This document shows positions 32,934 to 43,728 of a stretch of DNA of 64,000 bases, one piece after another (position 1 is the stretch's first letter; every line of letters starts with the position of its first letter). This stretch comes from Diaminobutyricibacter sp. McL0608. GTDB taxonomy: Bacteria; Actinomycetota; Actinomycetes; Actinomycetales; Microbacteriaceae. The position numbers and the translations under genes are program-made. The notes beneath the pieces are model-generated. The model worked only from the letters and a program-made list of their open reading frames with translations, was not told where the DNA came from and did not search any database. Where the stretch lies: positions 1-64,000 of the forward strand of contig NZ_CP154826.1 of assembly GCF_039613825.1 (NCBI RefSeq). Reading direction: 5' to 3'.

Positions 32934-34943
32934 CTAGTCGGTGGCCGGATTGGGCTTCGGACGCACCGCTCGCAGCGATGCGGTGTCCGCACCGGGCTCG
33001 ATCAGGGCGCCGAAATCGTCCGCCGCCCGGTGGGCGAGCAGGCCGGTGTCGTACTCCTCGGACTCGATGTCGTCGGATGCCGAACCGAGCACGCGTGCGA
33101 CCACGGGGATCTGCTCCTCGTCGTCCTCCATCGCGGCAAACCGCTCGGCCTCTTCCTTGTTGTCCGCGGCCTCCTGCAGCGCCGACTTGGAGCGCAGCGG
33201 CGGGGTCTTGAAGAACAAGGAGAGCACGAAGGCGATGAGCACGACGATCAGCGCGACCCAGTAGACAGCGACCGCGGAGGCGCTGAAGCCTTGAAGGAAC
33301 GGCTTCGCCAGGGCGGGGTTCGCACCCTTCAGGAATGACGTGTCGTCAAGCGCTCCGCCACCCGCGGCGTTCGCCGAACCGGCGCTTCCAGACGGGTTCG
33401 CCTTGATCTGTGCCATGACCTGGTCGACGACATCGGCACGCGCCTGATCGTTCGAGAAGTCTGTTCCGGGGAAGCTCGCCTTGACCTGCGCGACCTGCTT
33501 GTCGTACGCGAGGGCCATGATCTGCTTGTTCTCTGGCGCGTTGGCGACGGCAGGGTCGAGTGCGGCGTTGAGCGCAGCAGAGAGGGTCGCATCATCCTTG
33601 AACGCTGTGGTCAGGTTCGTCGGGAAGAGCGTGAACAGCAGCGAAAGAAGCACAGCCGTGCCGAGCGTTCCACCGATCTGACGGAAGAACGTCGAGGCGC
33701 TCGTCGCCACACCCATGTCGCGCAGGCCGACCGAGTTCTGGCTGGCGATCGTCAGCGTCTGCATGAGCTGGCCGAGCCCGAGCCCGATCAGCAGCATGGC
33801 GCCGGCGATGAACCAGTACGACGAGTCGTACTTCAGGAACGTCAGGTCGAGGAAGCCCAGGGAGAGGAAGGCGGTTCCCAGAATCGGGAACATGCGGTAG
33901 CGACCGGTGCGGGCGATGATCTGACCACTGGCGATCGAGGAGATCATGAGACCGAGGATCATCGGGAGCATCTGCAGACCGCTCTCGGTCGGCGTGGAGC
34001 CGAGCACGAGCTGCAGGTAGAGCGGGAGGGTCAGCATCGCACCGAACATCCCGAAACCGACGAAGACGCCGATGACGGTTGCCATCGAGAACGTCGGGGA
34101 ACGGAAGAGCTTCAGCGGGATGAGCGCGTCGTCCTTCATGAACATCTCGATGATGATGAACGCGAGGATGCCGACGGCGCCGATCACGTAGCACGCTATC
34201 GCTGCAGGGCTGCCCCAGCCCCAGGTGCGCCCTTCTTCTGCGACCAACAGCAAGGGCACCAGCGCCACGATCACGGCAGTCGCACCCCACCAGTCGATAC
34301 GCACCGAGTAGCGCTCGTGTTTCGGCAGGTGCAGGAATCGCAGCACGATGAGCAGTGCGACGATGCCGATCGGTACGTTGATCAGGAACACCCAGCGCCA
34401 TCCGGCGATGCCGAGGATCTCGCTCGCACCGGCGAAGAGGCCACCGACCAGCGGGCCGATCAAACTGGAGATACCGAAGACCGCGAGGAAGTAACCCTGG
34501 TATTTCGCTCTCTCACGCGGGGCGAGCATGTCGCCCATGATGGCGAGCGGCATGGACATCAGACCGCCGGCGCCCAGGCCCTGGATGGCGCGGAAGACGG
34601 CGAGCTCGACCATGGAGGTCGAGAAGCTCGCGAGGATCGAGCCGATGATGAAGACGACGATCGCGAAGATGAACAGCGGGCGGCGTCCGTAGATGTCGGA
34701 CAGTTTTCCGTAGATCGGTGTGGAGATCGTGGAGACGATCAGGTAGGCCGTCGTGACCCACGCCTGCTGGCTGAGTCCGTGGAGGTCGTCGCCGATGGTG
34801 CGGATGGCCGTGCCGACCACGGTTTGGTCGAGGGCGGAAAGGAACATGCCCGCCATCAGGCCGAAGATCACGAAGAGGATCTGCCTGTGGGACATGATTC
34901 CCGAGGATGGGGCTGGCGGAGCAGCCGGATTTGCTTGTGACAT
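32934..34943 (-). CDS. MFS multidrug exporter, DHA2 (EmrB/QacA) family
   Basis: Fourteen-helix proton-driven exporter of 669 residues. Motif C-like and antiporter signatures are present: LSALDQTVVGTAIRTI in helix 1, GKLSDIYGRRPLF in the 2-3 loop, and AIQGLGAGGLMSMPLAIMGD. An extra domain of about 100 residues, between the last two helices (around residues 455-560), is hydrophilic and probably outside the cell; the C-terminal 90 residues are cytoplasmic and acidic. ATG 34943 is chosen because residues before it lack membrane-protein character. It is divergent from the amidase lipoprotein gene; no regulator adjoins it. Drug substrate unknown. Confidence 0.92.
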   Translation of the reverse strand: MSQANPAAPPAPSSGIMSHRQILFVIFGLMAGMFLSALDQTVVGTAIRTIGDDLHGLSQQAWVTTAYLIVSTISTPIYGKLSDIYGRRPLFIFAIVVFIIGSILASFSTSMVELAVFRAIQGLGAGGLMSMPLAIMGDMLAPRERAKYQGYFLAVFGISSLIGPLVGGLFAGASEILGIAGWRWVFLINVPIGIVALLIVLRFLHLPKHERYSVRIDWWGATAVIVALVPLLLVAEEGRTWGWGSPAAIACYVIGAVGILAFIIIEMFMKDDALIPLKLFRSPTFSMATVIGVFVGFGMFGAMLTLPLYLQLVLGSTPTESGLQMLPMILGLMISSIASGQIIARTGRYRMFPILGTAFLSLGFLDLTFLKYDSSYWFIAGAMLLIGLGLGQLMQTLTIASQNSVGLRDMGVATSASTFFRQIGGTLGTAVLLSLLFTLFPTNLTTAFKDDATLSAALNAALDPAVANAPENKQIMALAYDKQVAQVKASFPGTDFSNDQARADVVDQVMAQIKANPSGSAGSANAAGGGALDDTSFLKGANPALAKPFLQGFSASAVAVYWVALIVVLIAFVLSLFFKTPPLRSKSALQEAADNKEEAERFAAMEDDEEQIPVVARVLGSASDDIESEEYDTGLLAHRAADDFGALIEPGADTASLRAVRPKPNPATD

Positions 34944-35219
34944 GTGTCCTCGAGTCAATTGCTGGGAGGGGATGCCCGGATCCACGGGCATCGCACCGGT
35001 GTGGGCTCAGAAAAAAGGAAAATTGCGGAGAGTGCAAAGTTACACCCACTGATGGTGATGCGGCAACGTCAGGGGCGATCGGAGGTTGTGTGGTTCGCCG
35101 CGAGCGAACGCCGGGATGGATGCTGTGGATGCGCGCCACGCGGCCCCCTCTCAGGTGACGCCGAAGAATCTCGCGTACCGTTGAATTACGGACGTCTCTC
35201 CCACCACAAGGTTTTCTTC

Positions 35220-36128
35220 ATGCGCTCTGGTCTGCCCCGCTCCCCACGAAGCCGGTTCCTCGCCCTCGCGGGGGCCGTCGCCGCAACCGCACTCCTTCTG
35301 ACTGGATGCGCGGGCGGAGGGTCCAACGCTCCCGCGGCCGGCGGCAAGGCCGCAGCCCCTGCGGCAGCGCCCGCCCCGACGGCGATCACCGCGGTCTCTC
35401 CGGCCGCCGGTTCCGTCTCGGGCGCCAACACAGTGACCCTGACCGGAACCTCGCTCGGTAACGTCAAGGCCGTCACGATCGGGGGCCAGCCTGCCGCGGT
35501 CAGCTCGACCGGCTCCGACAAGCTCGCCGTGGTCGTGCCCCAGGCCGCGATGTTCAACCCCGCGAAGGTCGACATCATCGCGAACGGCGCCGACGGCAAG
35601 CCCCTCACCACCGTCACCGGCGGTTACCAATACCAGGTCGTCTCGCCGATCGACAAGCAGCTCAACTACGCGATGAAGCACTGGAACAACTACAACACCG
35701 CCGAATACGGCGACCTCAACCCGGTCGGCGGCGACTGCGCCAACTTCGTCAGCCAGACGCTGATCGCCCGCGGCTGGACGATGAGCGGGGACTGGTACAA
35801 CCACAACGCCGCGGCCAGCTGGAGCCCGTCATGGGGTTACGTGCCGTCGATGGACGCCTACTTCCGCGCCACTCCGAGTCTCGGCCTCCACGAGTATCCG
35901 CTCTCCCAGCGCAGCAAGATCAAAGTCGGCGACATCGTGATGTTCGACTGGAACAACAACAACTCGCTCGACCACGTGCAGATCGTCTCGCAGGTGCTGC
36001 ACCAGAACGGCAAGATCGTCATCAAGATGGTCGGCCACAACACCGACTCCGACTACCGTGACCTCGACACCGCGATCACGGTCGACCACCCGGGCGCCGG
36101 CGGCCACTTCTGGAGCTTCAGCTCCTAA
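35220..36128 (+). CDS. Lipoprotein with IPT/TIG domain and C-terminal amidase-like domain
   Basis: Exported protein of 302 residues. The signal ends in lipobox LLLTGC at about residue 27, then an Ala/Pro linker. Residues 53-145 form an IPT/TIG immunoglobulin-like domain (ITAVSPAAGSVSGANTVTLT, VTIGGQPA). The C-terminal half matches the putative amidase domain (Amidase_6): YAMKHWNNYNTAEYGDLN, the nucleophile in GGDCANFVSQ, and the histidine in SLDHVQIVSQ with GHNTDSDYRD after it, the Cys-His arrangement of NlpC/P60-like enzymes. It probably cleaves peptide cross-links or stem peptides in the wall. ATG 35220 is the start just before the signal sequence. It precedes a VanY-like lipoprotein gene by 60 bases. 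Confidence 0.85.
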   Translation: MRSGLPRSPRSRFLALAGAVAATALLLTGCAGGGSNAPAAGGKAAAPAAAPAPTAITAVSPAAGSVSGANTVTLTGTSLGNVKAVTIGGQPAAVSSTGSDKLAVVVPQAAMFNPAKVDIIANGADGKPLTTVTGGYQYQVVSPIDKQLNYAMKHWNNYNTAEYGDLNPVGGDCANFVSQTLIARGWTMSGDWYNHNAAASWSPSWGYVPSMDAYFRATPSLGLHEYPLSQRSKIKVGDIVMFDWNNNNSLDHVQIVSQVLHQNGKIVIKMVGHNTDSDYRDLDTAITVDHPGAGGHFWSFSS

Positions 36129-36187
36129 GCCGACCGGGGCGCGCGCTCCTTAGCGGATTCTCGGGATTGCACCCGTAAAGTCATCGC

Positions 36188-37060
36188 GTGACCTGTAGAT
36201 CCGCGCGGGGCCTCGTCGTCGGCTCCCTTCTCGTGCTCGCGCTCGCGGGATGCTCGACGGCCCAGCACGGCAATGCCGGTCCACGGACCGATGCTGCTCC
36301 GGCTCCGAGTGCGACGCCGTCGACAACATCGAGCGCTGCGCCGACGCCATCCGCCCCACCCACTGCGAGCGCCCCACCGGCTGCGCCCACCGCGCCAACC
36401 TCGAGCACCCCTCCGGCCAGTGACACGCCCGGCGCGCCCGGCCCCTTGCCTTTCGCCAAAGCGGCCCGATCCGTCGACGACCCGGCGAGCCTCTGGGTCG
36501 TGGTCAACAAATCCCGCCCGCTGAACCCGGTCTCGTTCGTGCCACCCGACCTGGTCTACCCCGCGGTTCCCTACGTGAATCGGCAGCCTATGCGCCAGGA
36601 GGCTGCGACCGCCCTCGTCGCCATGCTCGCGGCTGCCCGCACCGAGTCGGGCCTCGGGTTCGCCGTCCAAAGCGCATACCGGTCATACCAGACGCAGGTC
36701 TCGGTGTATCGCGATGACGTCGCGCGGAACGGGGTCGCCTACGCCGACACGGACACCGCGCGCCCCGGCCACAGCGAACACCAGACAGGTCTGGCCATCG
36801 ATCTCAGTGCGGCGCCCGCGAACTGCTCACTCGCTGCGTGCCTCGGAACGACGCCGCACGGCAAGTGGCTGGCGGCCAACGCGTGGCGCTTCGGGTTCCT
36901 CCTGCGCTACCCGGCCGACAAGGTCCCGGTCACCGGCTTCACCTACGAACCGTGGCACTTCCGCTACATCGGGCCCGAACTGGCGGCAGAACTCCACCGA
37001 TCAGGCTCTACCACGCTCGAGGAGTTCTTCGGCCTGCCGGGTGGCACGCTCTACCGCTGA
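36188..37060 (+). CDS. D-alanyl-D-alanine carboxypeptidase lipoprotein, VanY family
   Basis: Zinc carboxypeptidase that trims the terminal D-Ala from peptidoglycan stem peptides; 290 residues. Lipobox LALAGC near residue 22 is followed by about 60 residues of Thr/Pro/Ala-rich spacer that would let the enzyme reach into the wall. The M15/VanY domain has VQSAYRSYQTQ, the zinc-binding GHSEHQTGLAIDL (His and Asp) and the catalytic/zinc segment YEPWHFRYIG. The start is GTG 36188. Neighbouring genes on the same strand suggest a small envelope-modification unit with the amidase lipoprotein. Confidence 0.92.
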   Translation: MTCRSARGLVVGSLLVLALAGCSTAQHGNAGPRTDAAPAPSATPSTTSSAAPTPSAPPTASAPPAAPTAPTSSTPPASDTPGAPGPLPFAKAARSVDDPASLWVVVNKSRPLNPVSFVPPDLVYPAVPYVNRQPMRQEAATALVAMLAAARTESGLGFAVQSAYRSYQTQVSVYRDDVARNGVAYADTDTARPGHSEHQTGLAIDLSAAPANCSLAACLGTTPHGKWLAANAWRFGFLLRYPADKVPVTGFTYEPWHFRYIGPELAAELHRSGSTTLEEFFGLPGGTLYR

Positions 37061-37254
37061 GCCGGGGCGGTCTCGCCCTTTCCGTCAAACAGGAGTTCGT
37101 GTGACGGATGGGCCGCCTGCGCGAGGAATTCAGGAAGTGTGACGGATGGGGTGGATGTCGAGGATCGGATGCGCATCCGCTCGCGTTCTGTCACTCCTGT
37201 CACCTGAATTCCTGAATTCCTGGCGACGCGACCAGGCGATACGCGCGCGCGCGC
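37061..37254. repeat. Convergent gap with direct and inverted short repeats
   Basis: Between the VanY and pgm stop codons. GTGTGACGGATGGG occurs twice (37100-37113 and 37137-37150). AGGAATTCAGG (37124-37134) is inverted as CCTGAATTCCT at 37203-37213 and again overlapping at 37211-37221. A long imperfect hairpin is possible and could end transcription from both sides. No gene is seen. Confidence 0.55.
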
Positions 37255-38877
<1,623 letters not shown>

Positions 38878-38912
38878 CACCCCAGTCAACCACCTTGGAT
38901 AGGCTGTGGGCC

Positions 38913-39908
38913 ATGCCCGAAACCGCCGATCAGCCCCCAGTAGCGCCGGACAGCGCGCCGAGCGCCGCCCCGGACCACGCCGCAGAGGTGTACTCCTTCC
39001 TCGGTCCGTCGGGCACGTTCACTGAGGCCGCACTCGCGCAGGTCCCGCAGGCTCGCGGCAAGCACTGGCGGTCGGTCAACAATGTGGGCGAGGCGCTGGG
39101 GGATGTCGTGGCCGGCCGCAGCGTCGCCGCGATGATCGCCATCGAGAACTCGATCGAGGGCGGGGTGTCGGTCGCGCAGGACGCCCTGGCGACCATCCCG
39201 GATCTCCGAATCGTCGGTGAGTACCTGGTCCCCGTAAATTTCGTGCTGGTCGCACGCCCGGGCACGGCGCTGTCGGATGTGAAGGTCATCAACGCGCATC
39301 CGGTCGCCTACGCGCAATGCCACCTCTGGCTCGACGCCAACCTTCCGGCCCACGGCCACCTGCCCGCCTCGAGCAACGTGGCTGCCGCCGCGTCCCTGCT
39401 CGACGGAAGCCAGGCCGACGCCGCGATCGCGCCGCCCGGCATCATCGACCACCACGACCTGGAGGTACTCGCCGAGGACATCGGTGACAACCCGAACGCG
39501 GTGACACGCTTCGTGTTGGTCAGCCGCACCACGGGCATCCCTGCCCCGACCGGCGCCGACAAGACGAGCATCATCGCGGAACTGCCCGACGACCGGCCCG
39601 GAAGCCTGCTCGACCTGCTGGAGCAGTTCTCCACCCGCGGGGTCAACCTGAGCCTCATCGAGTCGCGGCCGATCGGCGACTCCCTCGGCCGCTACCGGTT
39701 CGTGATCGACGCCGACGGCCACATCGCCGACGAGCGCGTGGCGGATGCGCTTCTCGGGCTGCGCAGGTTCAGTCCGGCGGTCATCTTCCTCGGTTCGTAT
39801 CCCCGTGCCGACGGCCATCACGTCGACTACGACCACCGCTACCGCGACGAGGTGTTCACCGAAGCCCGGGAGTGGCTGAAAGGGCTGACCGCAACCCGCG
39901 GCGAGTAG
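38913..39908 (+). CDS. pheA: Prephenate dehydratase
   Basis: Converts prephenate to phenylpyruvate in phenylalanine synthesis. It is 331 residues. After about 30 disordered Pro/Ala-rich residues comes the catalytic domain: [29 protein letters not shown] and the active-site motif VTRFVLVSR. The C-terminal ACT domain has [20 protein letters not shown] and the ESRP motif ([18 protein letters not shown]) that binds phenylalanine for feedback control. It is monofunctional, with no chorismate mutase domain. ATG 38913 gives a close-packed divergent promoter with pgm. Confidence 0.96.
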   Translation: MPETADQPPVAPDSAPSAAPDHAAEVYSFLGPSGTFTEAALAQVPQARGKHWRSVNNVGEALGDVVAGRSVAAMIAIENSIEGGVSVAQDALATIPDLRIVGEYLVPVNFVLVARPGTALSDVKVINAHPVAYAQCHLWLDANLPAHGHLPASSNVAAAASLLDGSQADAAIAPPGIIDHHDLEVLAEDIGDNPNAVTRFVLVSRTTGIPAPTGADKTSIIAELPDDRPGSLLDLLEQFSTRGVNLSLIESRPIGDSLGRYRFVIDADGHIADERVADALLGLRRFSPAVIFLGSYPRADGHHVDYDHRYRDEVFTEAREWLKGLTATRGE

Positions 39909-39932
39909 TCTGGCTCCGAGCAAGGAGGCGAC

Positions 39933-40496
39933 GTGGGGAACGACATCGACCCGAGATTCGACCCGGCGTTCCAGCGGGGGTACAAGCCCAGGCCGGGGGA
40001 GAGGGCACGCACCCAGGTGCGTCCGCCCCAGCCGGTGGCCAGTCCGAACGGTTCGGCGCCGGCGCCGGGTCCGCCCCCGCCGCGCCCGCACCCGCCGGCT
40101 TCGGATGAGGTTCCGTGGCCTGACGACGAGCCGGAACCGGAGGTCGTTCCACCCGTCCGCGCTGTGGAGGTCGAGCCCGGTGTGGTCGTCGAGCAGGACT
40201 TCATCGACGAGGGTGTCAGCATCTTCGCCGGTGTGGAGACGGCACCTCGTCGCAACCGGTACTTCCTCGCGCTCTGGATCATGGCGATCGGGTTCGTCGC
40301 CCTCGGAATCCTGCTCTACGTCATGTCGGTCGCGACGTCGTACACGACGACGAACACGAACGGCTCCGATGTGGTGCAGCTCGTCTTCAGTCAGCTCGGC
40401 TGGATGCTCGCAGCGCCCCTGATCACGGTCGGGCTGCTGACCGTGGTGGTGCTGGTGCTCATCCAGGCACTGCGACCGCGGGTGCGGCGGGACTGA
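39933..40496 (+). CDS. Two-helix membrane protein with proline-rich N-terminus, unknown function
   Basis: A 187-residue protein beginning at GTG behind AAGGAGG. The first 90 residues are disordered and rich in Pro, Arg and acidic residues. Two hydrophobic segments follow (YFLALWIMAIGFVALGILLY and the stretch LGWMLAAPLITVGLLTVVVL), joined by about 25 residues and ending in a basic tail PRVRRD. It lies 24 bases after pheA and may be co-transcribed. I recognise no family. It is convergent with the lipid kinase gene. Confidence 0.82.
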   Translation: MGNDIDPRFDPAFQRGYKPRPGERARTQVRPPQPVASPNGSAPAPGPPPPRPHPPASDEVPWPDDEPEPEVVPPVRAVEVEPGVVVEQDFIDEGVSIFAGVETAPRRNRYFLALWIMAIGFVALGILLYVMSVATSYTTTNTNGSDVVQLVFSQLGWMLAAPLITVGLLTVVVLVLIQALRPRVRRD

Positions 40497-40499
40497 CCC

Positions 40500-41510
40500 T
40501 CAGGCCGCGGCGTCGCGGCGGGGCACGCGCACGATCAGTGCCCGGTGCCCGACCGTGAAGTCGATGCCGAGCACGTCGCCGACCTCGTCGCCGTCGAGTT
40601 CGAACGGTTCGGGGGACTCGACGGAGAGTCGCACGGATGCGCTTCGCAGGTAGGTCAGCTCGGTTCGGCGGCCGAGGCGCCCCCGATCGGTCAGGCGGAT
40701 GATGCTGCGGCCGAGCGAGGTGCGGCGGAGCACCCGGTTCTCCCAGGTGACCCGGCGCCAGATGAACAGCCAGCCCAGCCACGATTTCGGCTGGAGCACC
40801 GCGATGTCGAGCTTGCCGTCGTCGAGGATCGCGTCCGGGATGAGTTCGATCGCGCCGGGGAGCGTTCCGCAGTTCGCGACGAGGATCGTGCTCACGTGGG
40901 CGGTGCGCTTCTCGTCGTCGTCGAGTGAGTAGCCGATACGCACCTTGGAGGTCTCGGGCAGCGCGCGGAATCCCGCATCGACGTAGGCGAGCCACCCGAA
41001 CCGGCGCTTCAGCGTGGGCCTCGTCTTCGCCATCATCGCGGCATCGATCCCGAGGCCTGCCATGACGAGGAACGCGTGCTCGGTGTTCTCGCCGTCTGCG
41101 CGCGACAGGGCGGCGATGCCGATGTCGATCGGCCGGTCCGCTCCGGCGAACGCGATCGTGCACGCCTCGTCGAGATCAGTCAGCGGCAGGTTGAGGTTGC
41201 GAGCCAGAAGGTTGCCGGTGCCCGACGGGAGGATGCCGAGCGACGCATTCGTGCCATTCAGCGCCTCGGCGACTGCGCGGACCGTACCGTCCCCGCCGGC
41301 TGCGACGACCAGCGTGACGCCCTTCGCGAGCGCCTCGCGGGTCTGCGACTGGCCCTCTTCATCCACGGTGGTCTCGAACCACAGCACCTCGCGCCATCCG
41401 GCGTGAGTCGCAGCCGTGCCGACCGCCGACCTGACCTGGGCCACATCCACCTTGACCGGGTTGTAGACGACCGCCGCGCACGCGGATGGCTCGGAACCCG
41501 GTTCTTCCAC
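40500..41510 (-). CDS. Diacylglycerol kinase family lipid kinase
   Basis: Lipid or sphingoid-like kinase of the DAGK/YegS superfamily, 336 residues, probably membrane-associated at the cytoplasmic face. The nucleotide-binding motif is [17 protein letters not shown] (GGDGT at 72-76), followed by [16 protein letters not shown] (96-112) and the C-terminal beta-sandwich ending [10 protein letters not shown], where the asp-gly-asp step is conserved. The frame continues far upstream only because the opposite strand is coding there; GTG 41510, which has AAGG nearby, fits the domain start ([11 protein letters not shown]). It is divergent from serS with about 66 bases between starts. Confidence 0.9.
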   Translation of the reverse strand: MEEPGSEPSACAAVVYNPVKVDVAQVRSAVGTAATHAGWREVLWFETTVDEEGQSQTREALAKGVTLVVAAGGDGTVRAVAEALNGTNASLGILPSGTGNLLARNLNLPLTDLDEACTIAFAGADRPIDIGIAALSRADGENTEHAFLVMAGLGIDAAMMAKTRPTLKRRFGWLAYVDAGFRALPETSKVRIGYSLDDDEKRTAHVSTILVANCGTLPGAIELIPDAILDDGKLDIAVLQPKSWLGWLFIWRRVTWENRVLRRTSLGRSIIRLTDRGRLGRRTELTYLRSASVRLSVESPEPFELDGDEVGDVLGIDFTVGHRALIVRVPRRDAAA

Positions 41511-41576
41511 GAGCCTTACCGTACTCGTAACCCGACGGGACCCGGCACTCGGTGCCCCAGAACTAGACTGGCTCCC

Positions 41577-42842
41577 GTGATCGATCCCGTTCTGCTTCGC
41601 GAAAATCCCGACCTGATCAAACGCTCGCAAGAAGCGCGAGGCGAGTCCGCAGCTCTCGTCGACGCCGCCCTCCTGGCCGATGTGGAGCGTCGTTCGACAA
41701 TCGCCGCCTTCGAGGAGCTGCGCGCCGAGCAGAACCAGTTCGGCAAGAAGGTCGCGGCCGCGCCGAAGGACGAGAAGAAAGCACTCGTCGCCCAGGCGCA
41801 GGACCTCGCGGCGAGGGTGAAGGCTGCGCAGCAGACCGCGAACGAGGCGGAGGAGGCGTTCGGTCTCGCCATCCGCGCGCTCGGCAACCCGATCATCGAC
41901 GGCGTGCCCGCCGGAGGCGAAGAGGACTTCGTCACTCTGCGCACTGTCGGCGAGAGGCCGACCTTCGACTTCGAACCCCGCGACCACCTCGAGATCGGTG
42001 AACTGCTCGGCGGCATCGACATGGCGCGCGGCGCGAAGGTCTCCGGGGCGCGGTTCTACTACCTCAAGGGCGTCATCGCCCGTCTCGAGATCGCACTCAT
42101 GAACATGGCGCTCGACCGGGCGCTCGCCGGAGGCTTCACGCCGCTGATCACGCCGACGCTGGTCAAACCGGAGATCATGCAGGGCACCGGCTTCCTCGGC
42201 GCCCACGCCGATGAGATCTACTACCTGCCGGCCGACGACCTCTACCTCACCGGCACCAGCGAGGTGGCGCTCGCCGGCTACCACGCGGACGAGATCCTCG
42301 ACCTGGCCGACGGCCCGATCCGCTACGCCGGATGGTCGACCTGCTACCGCCGCGAGGCCGGCTCGGGCGGCAAGGACACCCGCGGCATCATCCGGGTGCA
42401 CCAGTTCAACAAGCTCGAGATGTTCGTCTACACGCTCCCGGAGCACGCCGAGGCCGAACACGATCGGCTCGTCGCCTGGCAGGAGGGGATGCTGCAATCG
42501 CTCGGACTCACCTATCGCGTCATCGACGTGGCTGCAGGCGACCTCGGCTCCAGCGCCGCCCGCAAGTTCGACGTCGAAGCATGGGTCCCGACGCAGGACG
42601 CGTATCGCGAGCTGACGTCGACCTCCAACTGCACGACCTTCCAGGCGCGCAGGCTCGACATCCGCTACCGGACTGAGAGCGGCAAGACCACGCCGGTCGC
42701 CACCCTCAACGGCACGCTCGCGACCACACGCTGGATCGTGGCGATCCTCGAGACGCACCAGCGCGCCGACGGGTCGGTGGTGGTGCCGGAAGCGCTCCGG
42801 CCGTACCTCGGCGGTCTCGACGTGCTCGAGCCGGTCGGCTAG
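41577..42842 (+). CDS. serS: Seryl-tRNA synthetase
   Basis: Charges tRNA-Ser with serine; class II synthetase of 421 residues. The first 100 residues form the long tRNA-binding coiled coil ([20 protein letters not shown] and following). Motif 2 is [20 protein letters not shown] with [11 protein letters not shown], the serine site is in [10 protein letters not shown] and [13 protein letters not shown], and motif 3 is [19 protein letters not shown]. The start is GTG 41577, giving the usual [17 protein letters not shown] beginning. A tRNA-Ser gene lies 2.5 kb downstream. It is followed directly by the HAD gene (no gap), suggesting an operon. Confidence 0.97.
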   Translation: MIDPVLLRENPDLIKRSQEARGESAALVDAALLADVERRSTIAAFEELRAEQNQFGKKVAAAPKDEKKALVAQAQDLAARVKAAQQTANEAEEAFGLAIRALGNPIIDGVPAGGEEDFVTLRTVGERPTFDFEPRDHLEIGELLGGIDMARGAKVSGARFYYLKGVIARLEIALMNMALDRALAGGFTPLITPTLVKPEIMQGTGFLGAHADEIYYLPADDLYLTGTSEVALAGYHADEILDLADGPIRYAGWSTCYRREAGSGGKDTRGIIRVHQFNKLEMFVYTLPEHAEAEHDRLVAWQEGMLQSLGLTYRVIDVAAGDLGSSAARKFDVEAWVPTQDAYRELTSTSNCTTFQARRLDIRYRTESGKTTPVATLNGTLATTRWIVAILETHQRADGSVVVPEALRPYLGGLDVLEPVG

Positions 42843-43646
42843 ATGGCAGCCGCCGAACGTCTGCTCATCGCGCTCGACGTCGATGGAACACTGATCAACG
42901 AAGACGAGACGGTCGGCCAGGCCGTCGTCGACGCCGTGGCCCGGGTGCGTGACGCCGGCCACGAGGTGATGCTCGCGACCGGGCGCAGCTGGGAGACCGC
43001 GTCGCCCATCCTCGAACGCTTCGGGCTGCACTCGGAGTTCGTCGTCTGCGCGAACGGTGCCCTGACGATGCAGCGCGACCCCGAGGCCGAGGGCGGCTAC
43101 CGGCGCGAGTTCGTCGAGGTGTTCGACCCGTCGGAAGTGCTCGAGATGATCCGCCCGCACCTGCCGAGCGGGAGCTTCATGGTCGAGGATCCGACCGGTT
43201 TCCGCCGCTACACCGCAGGCATGAGCGAGTGGGAGCTGGCGAACGGCGAGGAGGTTCCGTTCGAGGAGCTCTCCGCACATCCCGCGACCCGCGTCGTCGT
43301 CATCTCGCCCCAGCACGACGAGGAGGAGTTCCTCTCGATCGTGGAGCGGATGGGCCTCCACAAGGTCAGCTATTCGATCGGCTGGACCGCCTGGCTCGAC
43401 ATCGCGCCGGACGGGGTCAACAAGGCGACTGCGCTCGAGCGGGTGCGTGAACGGCTCGGCATCGATCGCGCACACCTGGTGGCGGTGGGGGATGGCCGCA
43501 ACGACCTCGACATGCTCCAGTGGGCGGGCGCGGAGGGGCGCAGCTTCGCCATGGGACAGGCCCCGGATGACGTCAAAGCGGCTGCGACGGCTGTTGCCGG
43601 ACCGGTGCTCGAAGACGGTCTCGCCTTCGTTCTCGACGCACTCTGA
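42843..43646 (+). CDS. HAD-superfamily hydrolase, Cof type
   Basis: Cytoplasmic phosphatase of 267 residues in the Cof/YidA group (type IIB cap). The nucleophile motif is IALDVDGTLI (first Asp at residue 12), motif II lies in VMLATGRSWET, the lysine is in DGVNKATALERV and motif IV is VAVGDGRNDLDMLQWAG. Members dephosphorylate sugar phosphates, FMN or PLP with broad specificity. The ATG directly abuts the serS stop codon, so it is probably translated with serS. Confidence 0.93.
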   Translation: MAAAERLLIALDVDGTLINEDETVGQAVVDAVARVRDAGHEVMLATGRSWETASPILERFGLHSEFVVCANGALTMQRDPEAEGGYRREFVEVFDPSEVLEMIRPHLPSGSFMVEDPTGFRRYTAGMSEWELANGEEVPFEELSAHPATRVVVISPQHDEEEFLSIVERMGLHKVSYSIGWTAWLDIAPDGVNKATALERVRERLGIDRAHLVAVGDGRNDLDMLQWAGAEGRSFAMGQAPDDVKAAATAVAGPVLEDGLAFVLDAL

Positions 43647-43728
43647 AGGCCTTCGGCGCATCCGTTCAGACCTTTGCCAGACTGGTCTGAGAGCCTTAAC
43701 ATCTGTGTCTCGAGCTGAAAGGGAGTGA

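Noticed and set aside
34944-35219. A ydaO-type (cyclic di-AMP) riboswitch upstream of the amidase lipoprotein
   Set aside because: Such switches often precede actinobacterial wall hydrolases, but I could not find the conserved core or pseudo-symmetric stems in this 276-base region.
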